Shown here in pieces: positions 63,161 through 64,000 of a DNA stretch of 64,000 nt. The notes beneath the pieces are model-generated. The model was not told the DNA's origin. It saw only the letters and a list, made by a program, of their open reading frames with translations, and did no database searches. The stretch's first letter is position 1. Every line of letters starts with the position of its first letter. The DNA is from Bacillota bacterium (GTDB lineage: Bacteria > Bacillota_A > Clostridia > Lachnospirales > Lachnospiraceae), in NCBI GenBank assembly GCA_023407175.1, contig JAEYMU010000025.1, forward strand, positions 62,001-126,000. Reading direction: 5' to 3'. A program made the translations under genes and the position numbers.

Positions 63161-63355
63161 TTAATGATATATCAAAGAGTCCTTGCGCATATCATTCCGA
63201 AGACACGACTGTGCAACAATAGTTTGTTTGATTTCTCTCACTTTATTGTTGCCAATAAACGTGTATGAACCATTTAATACGCCGTCTTTCCATGTCCAGT
63301 CGAATTTTTTTGAAACTTCTTGAATATTCCCGTTATCTAAGATCGAGATACAATA
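63161..63355 (-). pseudogene. gene fragment of unknown family
   Basis: An open frame of 64 codons without a start codon ends at TAA (63161-63163). It reads like a genuine protein (SILDNGNIQEVSKKFDWTWK, then GVLNGSYTFIGNNKV). A TAG interrupts it upstream. The family is not recognised. Confidence 0.35.
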
Positions 63356-63896
63356 CTACATGAAAAAGGAGTCAGCAAATAATTGACCATGTAATCGCAC
63401 AAGGTCAAGTACGATGCACTACTTACCAGTTAGTGGATGAAGTAAATATATACCAGTATCTACTGATTAGATACAAATGGAAATAAGTAGATTGATATTA
63501 TTCGCAGTTAGGCTTATAATTTTTATGTCGTGTTTTATTGATTGCGATCGAGAAAATGGAGATCGAATTATGGAATATTTATCAATACGTCAAACTGCAG
63601 ACAAGTAGAATATTTTAAAGAGGAGAATCCAGGTCTTATGTGCAGATAATCGAATACACGGAGCAATTAAAATTGACTCATCATGGGCTATACCGGCGGA
63701 GAGGAACAAAAAGGAGTGCCAATATGCTTAAAAGATCTGGGGAAAGATATCAATGGAAATTCTCAGACTGGAAATTATTTTAGGTAGTAATTTGTTATTA
63801 GCAAATGGTTTTAAAACAAATGCAGCATTTTATAGCTTGGTATTCTGAATAAACAGCAGTTGCTCTTGGAATTTACGAAAGAAGCTATAATAATAT
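63356..63896. other. decayed intergenic sequence
   Basis: No intact gene is seen in these 540 bases. Short open frames with good ribosome-binding sites, such as AAAAAGGAG before an ATG at 63724 (19 codons), look like remains of broken genes. The stretch is AT-rich and has no recognised repeat. Confidence 0.4.
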
Positions 63897-64000
63897 ATGC
63901 AACGGGAACTGACAAAGGTTGCCTTTGCTAAAACATTGAATATAAGCAGACCAACGCTTGATAAGCTTTTAAAGGAAAGGCGTAGGAATAATATCTCAGG
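63897..64000 (+). CDS. helix-turn-helix protein, 5' part (runs off the window)
   Basis: An ATG opens 34 codons to the window edge: MQRELTKVAFAKTLNISRP then TLDKLLKERRRN. The ASxxLxISRxTLxKLL-like pattern is a helix-turn-helix. No strong ribosome-binding site is seen, so it may also be a fragment. Confidence 0.45.
   Translation, partial: MQRELTKVAFAKTLNISRPTLDKLLKERRRNNIS

Noticed and set aside
1..64000. CRISPR arrays, rRNA or tRNA genes
   Set aside because: No regularly spaced direct repeats and no rRNA or tRNA-like cloverleaf sequence were recognised by reading both strands; this was not checked by a program.

Overview
The window looks like a chromosomal segment of a low-GC, spore-forming Clostridia, most likely Lachnospiraceae (Anaerocolumna/Lachnoclostridium-like). 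This rests on the strong AGGAGG ribosome-binding sites, the T-box leader, the BlaI/BlaR1 pair, the LysM/GH18 protein of the spore-cortex SleL type, and the housekeeping set (uvrBA, guaA, greA-lysS, lysA, a parE-parC pair). No rRNA, tRNA or CRISPR array was seen. The assignment is inference from gene content, not a database match.

Layout. 1-5.5 kb: small accessory genes, namely a P-loop kinase, a lipoprotein, a 3-methyladenine glycosylase fused to an acyltransferase, a HAD phosphatase, an aminoglycoside adenylyltransferase-like protein and membrane proteins. 5.5-8.1 kb (minus): a luxE-luxC-like fatty acyl reduction operon with no luciferase. 8.5-14.8 kb (plus): an Lrp/AsnC regulator, an ArsR-type fusion regulator, the Leloir galactose genes galK-galE-galT (class II GalT) and a divergent shikimate-kinase-like gene. 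14.8-20.8 kb: a metallo-beta-lactamase-fold lipoprotein, thpR, a UPF0178 protein and an asymmetric heterodimeric ABC exporter. 21-27.4 kb: a DNA-repair block (uvrB with a candidate LexA box, uvrA, a YfbR-type nucleotidase, an AlkZ-related protein). 27.5-35.3 kb: blaI with a giant BlaR1-like sensor, a secreted protein, and a TetR-controlled ABC-2 exporter. 35.3-39.2 kb (minus): LysM/pseudo-GH18, a beta-propeller protein and an esterase.

39.38-50.23 kb is an integrative mobilizable element inserted in the 3' end of guaA. It is bounded by 67-69 bp direct repeats that duplicate the guaA stop codon and terminator. It carries a tyrosine integrase, an excisionase-like protein, a MobC-like protein, a RepA-like ATPase and a MobV relaxase. 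It also has an XRE regulator with repeated operator dyads and, as cargo, a full-length archaeal-type valyl-tRNA synthetase under its own tRNA-Val T-box, a HEPN-type Abi protein and an unknown six-TM membrane protein. The integrase, RepA and Abi genes each contain one small frameshift, so the island is either decaying or carries assembly indels.

50.2-62.7 kb: guaA, a pseudo-HPt protein, a Cys-rich mini-protein, parE-parC-phosphatase (minus), PHP-lysA, greA and lysS. 62.8-64 kb: a deleted group II intron just behind the lysS terminator, followed by decayed sequence.

A second theme is the density of small palindromic elements in the spaces between genes. One MITE family is present in two inverted copies with TA target duplications, and one copy supplies the last base of the galT stop codon. 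A second repeat family is made of two hairpins that abut start codons and even run into the end of blaI. Several other single palindromes are also present.
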